A DNA stretch of 20,054 bases from CALZIK01 sp046756565 (GCA_046756565.1 JBHHWO010000085.1:1-20054); one strand, 5' to 3'; positions 1 to 8,407 are shown, counted from the stretch's first letter. The notes: a model not told the origin generated them from the sequence alone. Numbers and translations are program-made.

Positions 1-5
1 CCGGG

Positions 6-2306
6 TCAGGGCTGAAATTCGATGGTCACCGAGGTCCAGCCTTCGACCGCCTCGCCGGCTTGCGTCGCTGGCTGCCAGCGAGACCTCTTGACCGTGGTCA
101 GCGCGGCGGTATCGAAGCCGTTGCCGACTTTCTCGCCGATGATCTCGGCCTCCTTGACCTTGCCGTTGATGCCCACGAGCACCCGTACGCGGACCCGGGC
201 CGAGAGGCCGAGTCTGCGCGCCTGGATCGGATAGGTCTGGCTGCCCAGCCGGAGCAGCTTGGGAGCGATCTTGACGACGGCCTTGGGGGGCTGCGCTGGC
301 TCCGCTGGCTCCGAATGAGCGGCAGCGGCCTCGACCGGCTCCGTCCGAGCGATCTCGGGCTCCGGTCGTGTCACGGCGGGTGGCTTCGCAGGGGGTGGTC
401 TCTCGGCCCCTGGAGGCGGTGCGCTCTCGGTTGCCCGGGGCTGGTCGTCCGTGGTGCCAGGACCGACCGGCCGATCGGCGTCGGTCCGGACGTCACTCGC
501 GCTCGCCGGAGTGACCTGGCCGGGGACCTCCTCGGCCGGGGAGCGCTCCGGGACGCTGTTGGCTGCGACCGGGGAATCGGCCTCAGAATCCGCAGAAGGG
601 CTCGGAACGGTCGTAGTGGTCTCGTCTGGCGCCGCCTGCCTCTGTCTCTCCTCGGCCTCCGCACGGAGGATCTCGAGCTTCTTTTCGTACTCCGCCTTGA
701 GGTCGCGCTCGATTGCTTGCGCCCGCTCCGAGACCAGACGCTCGAGCTCGTCCGAGGTCGATGCCGGGGGCTCGAGCTCTCCGTGCACGACTTCCGTCAG
801 TAGCAACGTGTCGGTGCTCCCGGCCGGCGGGGCGGCAACCGCTACCGGATCCGGATCTGCGGCGACGGCCTCGGTGCTTGCGGTGTTCCGGCGAGCTTCC
901 ACGGGCCGTTCGGGCGTCGCCAAGGGTTGGCTGGGCTCCACACCTTGTGAGCTACTCGAGCCCAAGATCAGGAACGCGGCGAGCGCGATGCCCCCGACGA
1001 TCGCCGACGCTGCGAAACCGATCCAGAATGGCTGTGCGCCGACGCTGTCGTCGTCGTCCGGAGCTACGTCGGGTACTGCATCGACTGGCGTTTCGAGCGA
1101 CTCCTCCAGGGGCGCGGCGCCTCCAGCGGCCGCCGTCGATTGCTCCGGCTCGGCCAGTTCCTCCACCCACGAGTTCTCGGACGACACTTCGGCGGTCTCC
1201 TCGACCGCCGTCGGCTCCTCGCCGGCGCTCGCCGGTCCGGTCACCTCGGAGCCGGTTTCGGCCGCGAGCTCGCTTTCGGTCTCTCGGCTGAGTAGGAACC
1301 CCTTTTCTTGCTTGAGATTCTGCACGTCCTGCTCGAGCCGGTCGCGCATTATCGTGTGCATCAGGAAGGCGAGATTGAATGTGGTCGGGTTGTACTCGCC
1401 GGTCAGAATCAGTCGCCCGAGGTCCTGCTGCCACTCGAGGACGTTGGTGATTCGGCTCGCCCGCGGCGCAAAGCTGCCCTCGAGCAGCATCCCGAGGTCC
1501 TCGGAGGCCGGCTCACCCGTAGCCTGCACCATCAGCTCATCGAGGTTCGACTCGCCGGCAGAGTAGGGCTCGCCGCTGACCAGCTCGAAAAGGATCGAGC
1601 CCAATGAGTAGACATCGTCCTGGTTGGCGGCGGCTTCTCCAGCCCGGCACTCCGGCGCCAGGTAGGCCGCGTAGGCGGCTTCCGTCGCCAGCTGTTCGCG
1701 CAACGCTCGGCCGGTCTCGAATCCGAGCACCTTGACGCCGCCTTCGTTGGACAGCAGAACCGCATCCGGGGTGACGAATGAGTGCAGGACCGGACTGCCG
1801 TTGTGCTCGACGCGACGGGCGGCGGCCAGCGCCAGAGCGATTCGCTCGGCAATGAACAGGGCTTGATCGAACGGCACGGGAAAGGACCTGTCGCGGGCCA
1901 CGCTCAGAAACGCGGACAGAGTGGTGCCGAGCTCGAAATCGTAGGCCGCGTAGGGCACGCCTGCCACGTCACCGATTCCGACGCCGCGAGCGATGTGAGG
2001 ATCCTTGACCCTGGCTTGGAGCTGAGCCGCGTCCTCGAGCGTGGCCGCCATGCGGCTGCCGTCGATGTCAGGCCCATCGAAGACCTCGAGACGGACTACC
2101 CGATCGATGGTACGGCCTCGGGCGACACCCGCTCTATAGCTGGTTCGGTAGCCGTTGGCCTCACTCTCTCGAAAGAGGAGAAAACCACCGAACTGCCTGG
2201 GCTGATCCCCCGAATGCTCCATCGCCCTAGGAGGCGCCTGTTCGCGAGCCAACTCCATGGGCCTTTGGTAACGAATCGGGCCGGTGGAGTCTATGCAATG
2301 CGTCAC
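6..2306 (-). CDS. Pseudokinase-transmembrane-TonB C-terminal domain fusion protein
   Basis: The 766-residue protein has an N-terminal protein-kinase fold (about residues 38-300), an acidic Glu/Ala-rich linker, one transmembrane helix (about 426-448), a charged coiled-coil-like stretch (about 517-558), a Pro/Ala/Glu-rich spacer (about 560-675) and a TonB C-terminal domain (about 680-766, ending in a typical VTIEF strand). Kinase catalytic residues are lost: the HRD position reads HSF (175-177), the lysine and asparagine of the catalytic loop are T and A, and DFG reads GFE (195-197). The APE motif survives as LAPE (216-219). It is therefore probably a pseudokinase. The topology suggests a cytoplasmic sensor domain and a periplasmic TonB domain that could contact an outer-membrane partner. 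The chosen GTG start follows the mltG stop by 1 bp. ATG codons at 2258 and 2222 are plausible alternatives because no start has a strong ribosome site. Its partner and function are unknown. Confidence 0.8.
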   Translation of the reverse strand: MTHCIDSTGPIRYQRPMELAREQAPPRAMEHSGDQPRQFGGFLLFRESEANGYRTSYRAGVARGRTIDRVVRLEVFDGPDIDGSRMAATLEDAAQLQARVKDPHIARGVGIGDVAGVPYAAYDFELGTTLSAFLSVARDRSFPVPFDQALFIAERIALALAAARRVEHNGSPVLHSFVTPDAVLLSNEGGVKVLGFETGRALREQLATEAAYAAYLAPECRAGEAAANQDDVYSLGSILFELVSGEPYSAGESNLDELMVQATGEPASEDLGMLLEGSFAPRASRITNVLEWQQDLGRLILTGEYNPTTFNLAFLMHTIMRDRLEQDVQNLKQEKGFLLSRETESELAAETGSEVTGPASAGEEPTAVEETAEVSSENSWVEELAEPEQSTAAAGGAAPLEESLETPVDAVPDVAPDDDDSVGAQPFWIGFAASAIVGGIALAAFLILGSSSSQGVEPSQPLATPERPVEARRNTASTEAVAADPDPVAVAAPPAGSTDTLLLTEVVHGELEPPASTSDELERLVSERAQAIERDLKAEYEKKLEILRAEAEERQRQAAPDETTTTVPSPSADSEADSPVAANSVPERSPAEEVPGQVTPASASDVRTDADRPVGPGTTDDQPRATESAPPPGAERPPPAKPPAVTRPEPEIARTEPVEAAAAHSEPAEPAQPPKAVVKIAPKLLRLGSQTYPIQARRLGLSARVRVRVLVGINGKVKEAEIIGEKVGNGFDTAALTTVKRSRWQPATQAGEAVEGWTSVTIEFQP

Positions 2307-2307
2307 C

Positions 2308-3381
2308 CTACTGCTGCCCGCGTTCCTCGGCCCACCGCCTTTGCCAGTACAGCTTCTGCCACTGATACACGTTTCGGTTGTGCTCTTGGAGAGTGGTCGC
2401 GAACACGTGCGTTCCGTCGTTTCGGCTGACGAAATACAGGTAGGGCACCTCCGCCGGGGCCGCGGCAGCCTCGAGACTTGCCAGCCCCGGCGAGCAGATC
2501 GGGCTCGGAGGCAGGCCCTTCACGCGATAGGTGTTATAGGGCGAGTCCATCTCCAGGTCCCTACGGCGGAGGTTGCCGTCCCAACGGCCTTCGCGCTTGA
2601 GCGCGTAGATGATCGTAGGGTCGGAGTAGAGACCCATTCCGCGGGCCAGGCGGTTTGCGTAGACGCCGGCGATGATCAGGCGTTCGCCGTCTGCCAGCGC
2701 CTCTTTTTCCACGATCGACGCCAGGGTCACGAGCTCTCGCGGAGACAGGTACTCGGTTTCGGAACCCACCAGAGCAGTAGCGTCGGCGAAGCGTGCGCGA
2801 AAGGTCGCAACCATCGTATCGACGATGCTCGCCTCACTGGTACCGCGTGAGAATGCGTAGGTGTCCGGAAACAGGTAGCCCTCTAGGTCCCCAGCTTCGG
2901 CGTCGAAGTCCGAGATCCGGTCCGGAGAGGACATCTCCGAGATAAAGGCGTCGTAGACGCCGAAGCCCGAAACCGCGAGATGCTCGGCGATCTCCTCGTA
3001 GGTCAAGCCCTCGAGGACCGTGACCTGATGGGTCAACACCTCGCCTCGGGTGATCTTTTGAAGCACCTCGATTGCCGAAGCCGGACCCCGGAAGCGGTAC
3101 TCTCCGGCGATCAGCACAGGGTCCTCGAGTCGGTACTTCCAGTACAGGCGGGCCAGCAGCGGCCGAGTCAGGACACCTGCACGATCCAGTTGGTCGAGGC
3201 TCTCGCGAACCGAGGCGCCGGCCGGGATCGTCACGACGATTTCCTCCCCTGCGAAGCCCTGGTACGGCGCTTCGAGCTGTCGAATACCCAGGTAGAAGCC
3301 GGCCGCCAGGGCGATACCGGCAAGGGCCGCGAGGCCCACGAGGAGCTTTACCGCGGTCGCGAGGTGACGAGTGACGGGCAT
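2308..3381 (-). CDS. mltG: Endolytic murein transglycosylase MltG (YceG family)
   Basis: MltG is an inner-membrane-anchored lytic transglycosylase that cuts nascent glycan strands and helps set peptidoglycan strand length. The 357-residue protein has a short cytoplasmic tail, one transmembrane helix (about residues 8-32), a LysM-like N-terminal region and the YceG catalytic domain. Visible family motifs are YLFPDTY, the catalytic-glutamate motif LASIVEKEA (Glu near residue 225), DPTIIYAL, and the C-terminal GLPPSPICSPG followed by the YLYFVSRNDGTHVF block. The open frame extends upstream to 3492 inside ruvX. I chose the ATG at 3381 because an AGAGG ribosome site lies 6 nt upstream, the transmembrane helix then sits at the usual distance from the N-terminus, and the start falls 16 bp after the ruvX stop. 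The spacing indicates co-transcription with ruvX and with the TonB-fusion gene downstream. Confidence 0.95.
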   Translation of the reverse strand: MPVTRHLATAVKLLVGLAALAGIALAAGFYLGIRQLEAPYQGFAGEEIVVTIPAGASVRESLDQLDRAGVLTRPLLARLYWKYRLEDPVLIAGEYRFRGPASAIEVLQKITRGEVLTHQVTVLEGLTYEEIAEHLAVSGFGVYDAFISEMSSPDRISDFDAEAGDLEGYLFPDTYAFSRGTSEASIVDTMVATFRARFADATALVGSETEYLSPRELVTLASIVEKEALADGERLIIAGVYANRLARGMGLYSDPTIIYALKREGRWDGNLRRRDLEMDSPYNTYRVKGLPPSPICSPGLASLEAAAAPAEVPYLYFVSRNDGTHVFATTLQEHNRNVYQWQKLYWQRRWAEERGQQ

Positions 3382-3397
3382 CGTTTGCCTCTGCGGC

Positions 3398-3820
3398 CTA
3401 GGCTCCGGCCTCGGCGCGTCTGTCGAGCACCTCTTGGAGGAGGATCTGGGCGGCAACGGCGTCGACGCGCGCGCGGCGCTGAGCCGGGCCATAGCCTGCC
3501 CTACGCAGCCGAGCGTCCGCCTCTCGACTGGTCAAGCTCTCGTTGACGGTCTCGATGGGCACGCCCACGGTTTTCTCGAGTTTTCGCGAGAAGCTCTCGA
3601 CGCGCTTGGCCTGATCGCCGACGGAGCCGTTCAGATTGCGGGGCTCTCCAATCACGATGAGCTCGACCGATTCCTCCTCGATCAGTGACGCGAGATCCTG
3701 GATTACCTGGACGTCGGAGCGGCGCTCGAGGGTCCTCAACGGCATGGCGTAGCGGCCATCGAGGTCCGAGATTGCGAGACCCACGCGCTTTTCTCCGAAG
3801 TCGATCGCGAGCGCTTTCAC
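3398..3820 (-). CDS. ruvX: RuvX/YqgF family Holliday junction resolvase-like nuclease
   Basis: This 140-residue RNase H-fold protein (family length about 140) belongs to the YqgF/RuvX family, linked to pre-16S rRNA 5'-end processing and to Holliday junction resolution. The N-terminal MKALAIDFGEKRVGLA carries the first acidic residue (D7). The second is E94 in NESLTS, where most family members have DERLT. The third is D120 in ARVDAVAAQILLQ. The middle motif VIGEPRNLNGSVG matches the usual V(V)GLP-NMDGS region. The start is GTG, with a purine-rich GAGGGAGAG stretch upstream. It is the first gene of a minus-strand unit with mltG and is divergent from the thiolase. The activity actually used in the cell (rRNA maturation or recombination) cannot be decided from sequence. 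Confidence 0.95.
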   Translation of the reverse strand: MKALAIDFGEKRVGLAISDLDGRYAMPLRTLERRSDVQVIQDLASLIEEESVELIVIGEPRNLNGSVGDQAKRVESFSRKLEKTVGVPIETVNESLTSREADARLRRAGYGPAQRRARVDAVAAQILLQEVLDRRAEAGA

Positions 3821-3951
3821 CGGCCTAATCTCTCCCTCGTCACGGCTTCTGTCAACAGACCGAGGCGCCTGTCGTTGTGCTAGGATTTCGGCTTCTTGGC
3901 GGAGGATATTCGGGCGGACAGCACTTCTTCAGCCCGACCGCAAAATTGAAC
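3821..3951. promoter_or_regulatory. Divergent intergenic region with candidate ruvX promoter
   Basis: This gap separates ruvX (minus) from the thiolase (plus). On the minus strand a perfect TTGACA sits at 3855-3850, inside the imperfect palindrome TCTGTCAACAGA (3849-3860). A weak -10-like stretch (AGAGATTA) lies 16-18 nt further on, which would put transcription initiation very near the ruvX GTG. On the plus strand TAGGAT at 3881-3886 is a possible -10 with no convincing -35. Promoter function is inference from hexamer matches only. Confidence 0.3.
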
Positions 3952-5139
3952 ATGACGATGCGCGAGGTTGTGATCCTGAGCGCTGTGCGGACGCCGATCG
4001 GCGCCCTCCAGGGCGACCTGTCCTCGCTCAGCGCACCTCAGCTGGGGGCTGCGGCTCTCAGGGGCGCAATCGCCGCGGGCGGCGTGGCCCCAGAGAGCCT
4101 CGAGCAGGTGTATCTGGGGTCGGTGCTGACCGCCGGAGTTGGCCAAGCGCCGGCCCGGCAGGCAGTTCTGGGCGCGGGCTGTCCCGACGGCACCGGCGCC
4201 GTGACCGTTGGTAAGGTGTGCGGCTCGGCAATGAGGGCGGTTATGTTCGCGGCGAACGAGATCCGCTGTGAGGATTTCGATCTGGTCGCGGCCGGCGGAA
4301 TGGAGAGCATGAGTCAGGCTCCATATCTGTCATCCAACGCCAGGGCCGGGCTGCGGCTGGGCCATGGCAAGCTGATCGACTCGATGATTCACGACGGTCT
4401 CTGGGATCCGTACAGCGACCAGCACATGGGCAACTGCGGGGAGCTCTGCGCACGGAAGTACTCTTTTTCTCGCGAACAGCAGGACGAGTTCGCGGCCGAA
4501 AGCTATCGTCGAGCTATTCAGGCGCAGGAGGACAGGTCCTTCGCTGCGGAGACGGTCGCCGTGGCGGTGCCGCAGCGCAAGGGTGATCCGAAGCTCGTAA
4601 CCCGGGACGAAGAGCCCACGCGAGCGGACCTGTCCAAGATGCCCAAGCTCCGACCCGCCTTCGACAAGGAAGGCTCGATCACCGCGGCGAACGCCAGCAA
4701 GATCAACGACGGCGCCGCGGCGCTGGTGCTGACCACTGCCGAGAACGCCCAGAAACTGGGAGTGACACCCCTGGCCAGGATCGTGGCTCACGCGTCCCAC
4801 GCGCAGGCACCCGAGTGGTTCACGACCGCACCGGCGACCGCAGCACGGCGAGCGGTCGAGCGGGCCGGGTTGAAGGTCGAAGACATCGATCGGTGGGAAG
4901 TCAACGAGGCCTTCGCCGTGGTCGCGATGGCGTTCATGAACGATCTCGGACTTCCCGTCGACAAGGTCAACGTCCACGGTGGTGCGGTGGCACTCGGGCA
5001 CCCGATCGGGGCGTCCGGCGCCCGGATTCTGGTGACTCTGCTCCACGCCATGGCCGCGCGCGACGACCGACTCGGCTGCGCTGCGATCTGCCTGGGTGGC
5101 GGCGAAGCGACCGCGATCGTGGTCGAGAGATCTGGATGA
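3952..5139 (+). CDS. Acetyl-CoA acetyltransferase (thiolase)
   Basis: This cytoplasmic thiolase condenses two acetyl-CoA to acetoacetyl-CoA, or runs the reverse thiolysis. From the ATG at 3952 the protein has 395 residues, close to the family's about 392. It shows the nucleophilic cysteine in KVCGSAMRAV (C90), the NEAF motif (318-321), the catalytic histidine in GHPIGASG (H350) and the second cysteine in CLGGGEA (C380), at spacings like those of biosynthetic thiolases. The open frame runs upstream to GTG 3877. I prefer ATG 3952, or ATG 3958, because family members begin directly with the REVVILSAVRTPIG strand. No strong ribosome site precedes either ATG. The stop overlaps the lptD start by 4 bp, although no metabolic link to LptD is evident. 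Substrate chain-length preference cannot be read from sequence, so atoB/phaA-type naming is withheld. Confidence 0.93.
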   Translation: MTMREVVILSAVRTPIGALQGDLSSLSAPQLGAAALRGAIAAGGVAPESLEQVYLGSVLTAGVGQAPARQAVLGAGCPDGTGAVTVGKVCGSAMRAVMFAANEIRCEDFDLVAAGGMESMSQAPYLSSNARAGLRLGHGKLIDSMIHDGLWDPYSDQHMGNCGELCARKYSFSREQQDEFAAESYRRAIQAQEDRSFAAETVAVAVPQRKGDPKLVTRDEEPTRADLSKMPKLRPAFDKEGSITAANASKINDGAAALVLTTAENAQKLGVTPLARIVAHASHAQAPEWFTTAPATAARRAVERAGLKVEDIDRWEVNEAFAVVAMAFMNDLGLPVDKVNVHGGAVALGHPIGASGARILVTLLHAMAARDDRLGCAAICLGGGEATAIVVERSG

Positions 5140-7430
5140 GCCTGCTCCGACGCGCCATCGTCCTGCTGCTGATCGGCGCGGTGCCGGTCGCGGCTCAGGA
5201 TATGACCGAAGGCCTGGAGCCGGCGCTGGCAACCGGCGAGAGCGAAGCTCCGAGCGAGGAGCTCGACGCTGGCGATCAGGGAGCGGAAGATCCCGGGTCC
5301 TCCGCCGACGGCGAAGAGGACGAAGAGCCACCCCCGGTCGACCGGATCACCTTCTCGCTGCCGTTCTCGGACGAGAGTGGTGGCGGTCTGGCGACCGGAA
5401 CCGCCGGAACCCTCGACTACCTGCGCCGGGATTTCGTCGTTGCCTCCGACGCGGTCGAGTTCAACTACCAGACGCTCAAGCTACAGGCTGAGATCGTGTC
5501 CGTGGATCTCGAATCCAAGGAGCTGACCGCCGAGGGTCGAGTGATCATGGACGAGGGCCCTCGGCGGTTGTCCGGGGAACGGCTGGTATTCGACCTCGAG
5601 ACCAAGCAGGGAACACTTTACGAAGCGCGTGCGTTCATCGACCCGGATGTCTACTTCGAAGGAACCGAGATCGCGAAGGTCGGAGACGATCTGTACACGG
5701 TGACAGACGGAACCATGACGTCATGCAGCGAGGATCGGGTTCCGGACTGGAGCTTCAGGCTCGGTCAGGCGAAGGTCAGAGTCGATGGCTTCGCCCGAGT
5801 CAAGAACACGCGGATGCGCGTAAAGAAGATGCCGTTTCTGTACCTGCCGTACATGGCCTTTCCGACCCAAGGTGGCCGTGTGCCGGGCTTTCTGTTCCCG
5901 AACCTGGGCTACTCGTCCAGCCGGGGCGCGGTTCTCGGACTGGCCTGGTTTCAGCCCTTCGGCGATAGCTACGACACCACGATCTACGGTGATCTCTATG
6001 GCGAGAACTACACCGGCCTCGGCGCCGAGTTCCGGTACGCGCCGAGCGCGGTCACCAGCGGGACCTTCCGGGGGTTCGCGATCGACGATCCGATCGAAAA
6101 CGATATCCGCTGGAAGGCATCGTGGCGGCACTCCAGCAACGACCTGCCCCTGGGCATGCGGGGAGTGGTCAATTATCTGGACTTTTCCGATTTCAACTTC
6201 TTTCGCGACTTCGAGCGCAACTTCAACGACGTAACGATCCGGACGCTCTACTCGGCGGGCTTCCTCTCGGGCAACTGGGGCTCTCACTCGCTGAACGTGC
6301 TGGCCGATCAGCGCGAGACCTTTCTCAACGCAAGGACGACCGTCACGCTCCGGCAGCTGCCTGAGGTCGAGTACCGGCTGCGTCCCACCCGCCTCGGCAG
6401 GCTGCCGCTCTACTTGAGCATTCTGGGATCGGTGAATCGCTTCGAAGTCGAGCGCGGTACGTTTCTCCAAGCCAACTACTCCCGAGCCGACTTCCTGCCG
6501 ACGCTGACGCTGCCGATCAGCACGGTCCCTTGGCTGTCTTTTTCGCTGGCGGCTTCGGGGCGCTCCACCTGGTATGAGGACAGTCTCAGCGAGACCGGAA
6601 ACCAGTTCAGTGGCGAGTCCTTGACCCGCACCTTCCCCTCCGCTACGGCGTCCCTGATCGGGCCTTCATTCTCGAAGATTCTGGACAGGCGCATGGGGCG
6701 ATTCGGCAAGTTCAAGCACATCATCGAGCCGCGCTGGGCCTACCTGCGGGTGGACGAGTTTGACGAGCAGAACCGGGTGCCGCTGTTCGACGAAGTGGAT
6801 CGTCTGGTCAATCGGGAGGTCTTTTCGCTCGCGCTCGTGAATCGCGTCCTGGCGAAACCTGCGGACGAAGCTCTCGGGGGAGCACGAGAGATTCTCTCGT
6901 TCACGCTCTCTCAGCAGTACAGCTTGCGGGACGAGCAACCCTTCGAGCGTTCTTCCGAGGGAGCGTTCGGAAAGAAGTCGCCGATCTCGGCGCTTTTGCG
7001 TTTCAACCCCACCGACCGTGCCAGCCTCGAAGCTAGGGCCTCGTATAGCGCTCTCTTCGACCGGCTGCGCTCGGCGTCCCTTCTTGGTGGCATGCGCTTC
7101 GGCAACCACGGACTCTCGGCGAGCTGGGTGACGTCTTTCGATCCCGAGCTCGGGACCACCCGGTCCCATCAGGTCCGGCTCAACACCGATCTCACGCTGG
7201 TTCGCAATCACCTTCGGATGCAGAATCAGGTCAACGTGAATCTCGTAACCGGTGTCATCCAGCAGCATCGGCACATTCTCTACTACACGTCCCAGTGCTA
7301 TGGTGTGCGCTTCGAGTTTCGGCAACTGGAAACGCCGAGCCGTCGGGACCGCGACATCAGGCTCGGGATCTCCTTGAAGAACATCGGCAGCTTCCTCGAT
7401 CTCAACTCCGGCGAGTCGGAGCGCCTCTAG
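5136..7430 (+). CDS. lptD: LPS-assembly protein LptD (OstA/Imp)
   Basis: LptD is the outer-membrane beta-barrel that, with lipoprotein LptE, inserts lipopolysaccharide into the outer leaflet. This 764-residue protein (E. coli LptD is 784) has a signal peptide (MSLLRRAIVLLLIGAVPVAA, cleavage after VAA), a Glu/Asp/Pro-rich linker (about 22-70), an OstA beta-jellyroll (about 90-225, including the strands around VASDAVEFNYQTLKLQA and LTAEGRVIMDEGPRRLSGERL), and the barrel with the LptD signature around MPFLYLPYMAFP and GFLFPNLGYSSSRG. The C-terminal YYTSQCYGVRFEFR matches the usual YETCCW-type motif. Only two cysteines occur, C197 and C721. The ATG lies in an ATGA overlap with the thiolase stop, so translation is probably coupled. 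The long upstream extension of this frame, back to 4815, is antisense-like readthrough inside the thiolase and is not coding. Confidence 0.94.
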   Translation: MSLLRRAIVLLLIGAVPVAAQDMTEGLEPALATGESEAPSEELDAGDQGAEDPGSSADGEEDEEPPPVDRITFSLPFSDESGGGLATGTAGTLDYLRRDFVVASDAVEFNYQTLKLQAEIVSVDLESKELTAEGRVIMDEGPRRLSGERLVFDLETKQGTLYEARAFIDPDVYFEGTEIAKVGDDLYTVTDGTMTSCSEDRVPDWSFRLGQAKVRVDGFARVKNTRMRVKKMPFLYLPYMAFPTQGGRVPGFLFPNLGYSSSRGAVLGLAWFQPFGDSYDTTIYGDLYGENYTGLGAEFRYAPSAVTSGTFRGFAIDDPIENDIRWKASWRHSSNDLPLGMRGVVNYLDFSDFNFFRDFERNFNDVTIRTLYSAGFLSGNWGSHSLNVLADQRETFLNARTTVTLRQLPEVEYRLRPTRLGRLPLYLSILGSVNRFEVERGTFLQANYSRADFLPTLTLPISTVPWLSFSLAASGRSTWYEDSLSETGNQFSGESLTRTFPSATASLIGPSFSKILDRRMGRFGKFKHIIEPRWAYLRVDEFDEQNRVPLFDEVDRLVNREVFSLALVNRVLAKPADEALGGAREILSFTLSQQYSLRDEQPFERSSEGAFGKKSPISALLRFNPTDRASLEARASYSALFDRLRSASLLGGMRFGNHGLSASWVTSFDPELGTTRSHQVRLNTDLTLVRNHLRMQNQVNVNLVTGVIQQHRHILYYTSQCYGVRFEFRQLETPSRRDRDIRLGISLKNIGSFLDLNSGESERL

Positions 7431-7463
7431 CACCCCGCCCTCGACCGGTGCCCGCACGAAGTC

Positions 7464-8372
7464 TTGCGCATTCTGATCACCGGCGTTTCGGGGTTCCTGG
7501 GCAGGCATCTCGCATCGACTCTGCTGACCGATGGCCACGAGGTCTTCGGCCTCGGGCTCGCGGATGGCGGCACTGCTGGGGTCGTTGAGGAGCACGTCGA
7601 CGTTCTCGACCGCTCGGCTCTGCAGGCGGCGATTCGCAGAATCGATCCGGCCAGCGTCGTCCACCTGGCGGGCTTGAGCCACGTCGGCGAGTCCTGGGTT
7701 CGAATGCCGAGCTACTTCGCCGTCAACGTCATGGGCGCTGAGAACGTGGTTGCGGCGGCCGGCGACCGACAGGTGATCCTGGCTTCGAGCTGCGAGGTCT
7801 ACGGCGCGGTTCCGGAGGACGAGCAGCCGATTGCTGAAGATCGCCCGCCGGCGCCGCGCAATCCGTACGGCCTGACCAAGGCCGCCGCCGAGCGGTTCGT
7901 GCTCGGCGCCGGCGGCCTGGTCGTGCGCATGTTCAATCTCGTCGGCCCGGGCCAGAGCTCGGAATTCGCGCTACCTAGCTTCGCCGCGCAGCTTGCCGCG
8001 CAGTGCTCCGAAGCTTCCGCAACTCTGTCGGTCGGCAATCTCGAAGCCCGCCGGGACTTCGTCCACGTGGCCGATGCGGCAGACGCATTCGTGATTCTCC
8101 TCCGGGACGGGGCCCGCGGCGAGATCTACAACCTGGCCAGCGGCGACCCCGTTTCCATAGAGGATGCTTTGAACGAGCTGATTCAGGTTGCCGACATGGC
8201 AGTGACCGTTCGTGTCGACCCGGCCCGGTTGCGGCCGGTCGATGTTCCACTGGTTTGCGGGACGGCTTCGAATCTCGAAGCTCTGGGTTGGACGGCTCGT
8301 AGGGGCCGGGTGCAAGGACTCGAAGATCTCTGGCGAGCGACCGTGAGTGCCACCACCGATGCGTCAACCTGA
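7464..8372 (+). CDS. NAD(P)-dependent epimerase/dehydratase, GDP-6-deoxy-D-mannose reductase-like
   Basis: This 302-residue extended short-chain dehydrogenase has a Rossmann motif GVSGFLG (residues 7-13), an SSCEVYG strand (108-114) and the catalytic YxxxK (Y135, K139). The stretch MFNLVGPGQSSEFALPSFAAQLA, followed by VGNLEARRDFVHVADAADAF and RLRPVD, closely follows the pattern of GDP-6-deoxy-D-mannose reductases (Rmd). These make GDP-D-rhamnose for surface polysaccharides. UDP-glucose epimerase or another nucleotide-sugar substrate remains possible. The TTG start is chosen because the family begins with (M)RILITG; no Shine-Dalgarno is obvious. It lies 33 bp after lptD on the same strand, so it may belong to the same transcript, and an LPS-sugar role would fit that neighbour. 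No GDP-mannose dehydratase partner is in the window. Confidence 0.8.
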   Translation: MRILITGVSGFLGRHLASTLLTDGHEVFGLGLADGGTAGVVEEHVDVLDRSALQAAIRRIDPASVVHLAGLSHVGESWVRMPSYFAVNVMGAENVVAAAGDRQVILASSCEVYGAVPEDEQPIAEDRPPAPRNPYGLTKAAAERFVLGAGGLVVRMFNLVGPGQSSEFALPSFAAQLAAQCSEASATLSVGNLEARRDFVHVADAADAFVILLRDGARGEIYNLASGDPVSIEDALNELIQVADMAVTVRVDPARLRPVDVPLVCGTASNLEALGWTARRGRVQGLEDLWRATVSATTDAST

Positions 8373-8376
8373 GCCG

Positions 8377-8397
8377 AAGCGCTCGTCGAGCAGGCTT
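8377..8397 (+). terminator. Possible terminator hairpin between convergent genes
   Basis: Immediately after the epimerase stop, AAGCGCTC-GTC-GAGC followed by GCTT can pair with a 2-nt bulge, giving an 8-bp stem. The following GGGTTGGGCTT tract is not a clean U-run. It sits in the 35-bp gap between convergent genes and partly precedes the kynureninase-like stop. Support is weak. Confidence 0.22.
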
Positions 8398-8407
8398 GGG
8401 TTGGGCT

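Noticed and set aside
451..1566. 371-codon open frame on the plus strand opposite the pseudokinase-TonB gene
   Set aside because: It is Ser/Ala-rich with no recognisable domain and is antisense to a gene with clear TonB and kinase-fold patterns. Long antisense frames are expected at this GC content.
4330..5331. 333-codon minus-strand open frame over the thiolase and lptD start
   Set aside because: It is Arg-rich, lacks any family motif and spans two well-supported plus-strand genes.
6666..7682. 338-codon minus-strand open frame over the end of lptD
   Set aside because: It is antisense to conserved LptD barrel sequence and runs into the epimerase; no domain is recognisable.
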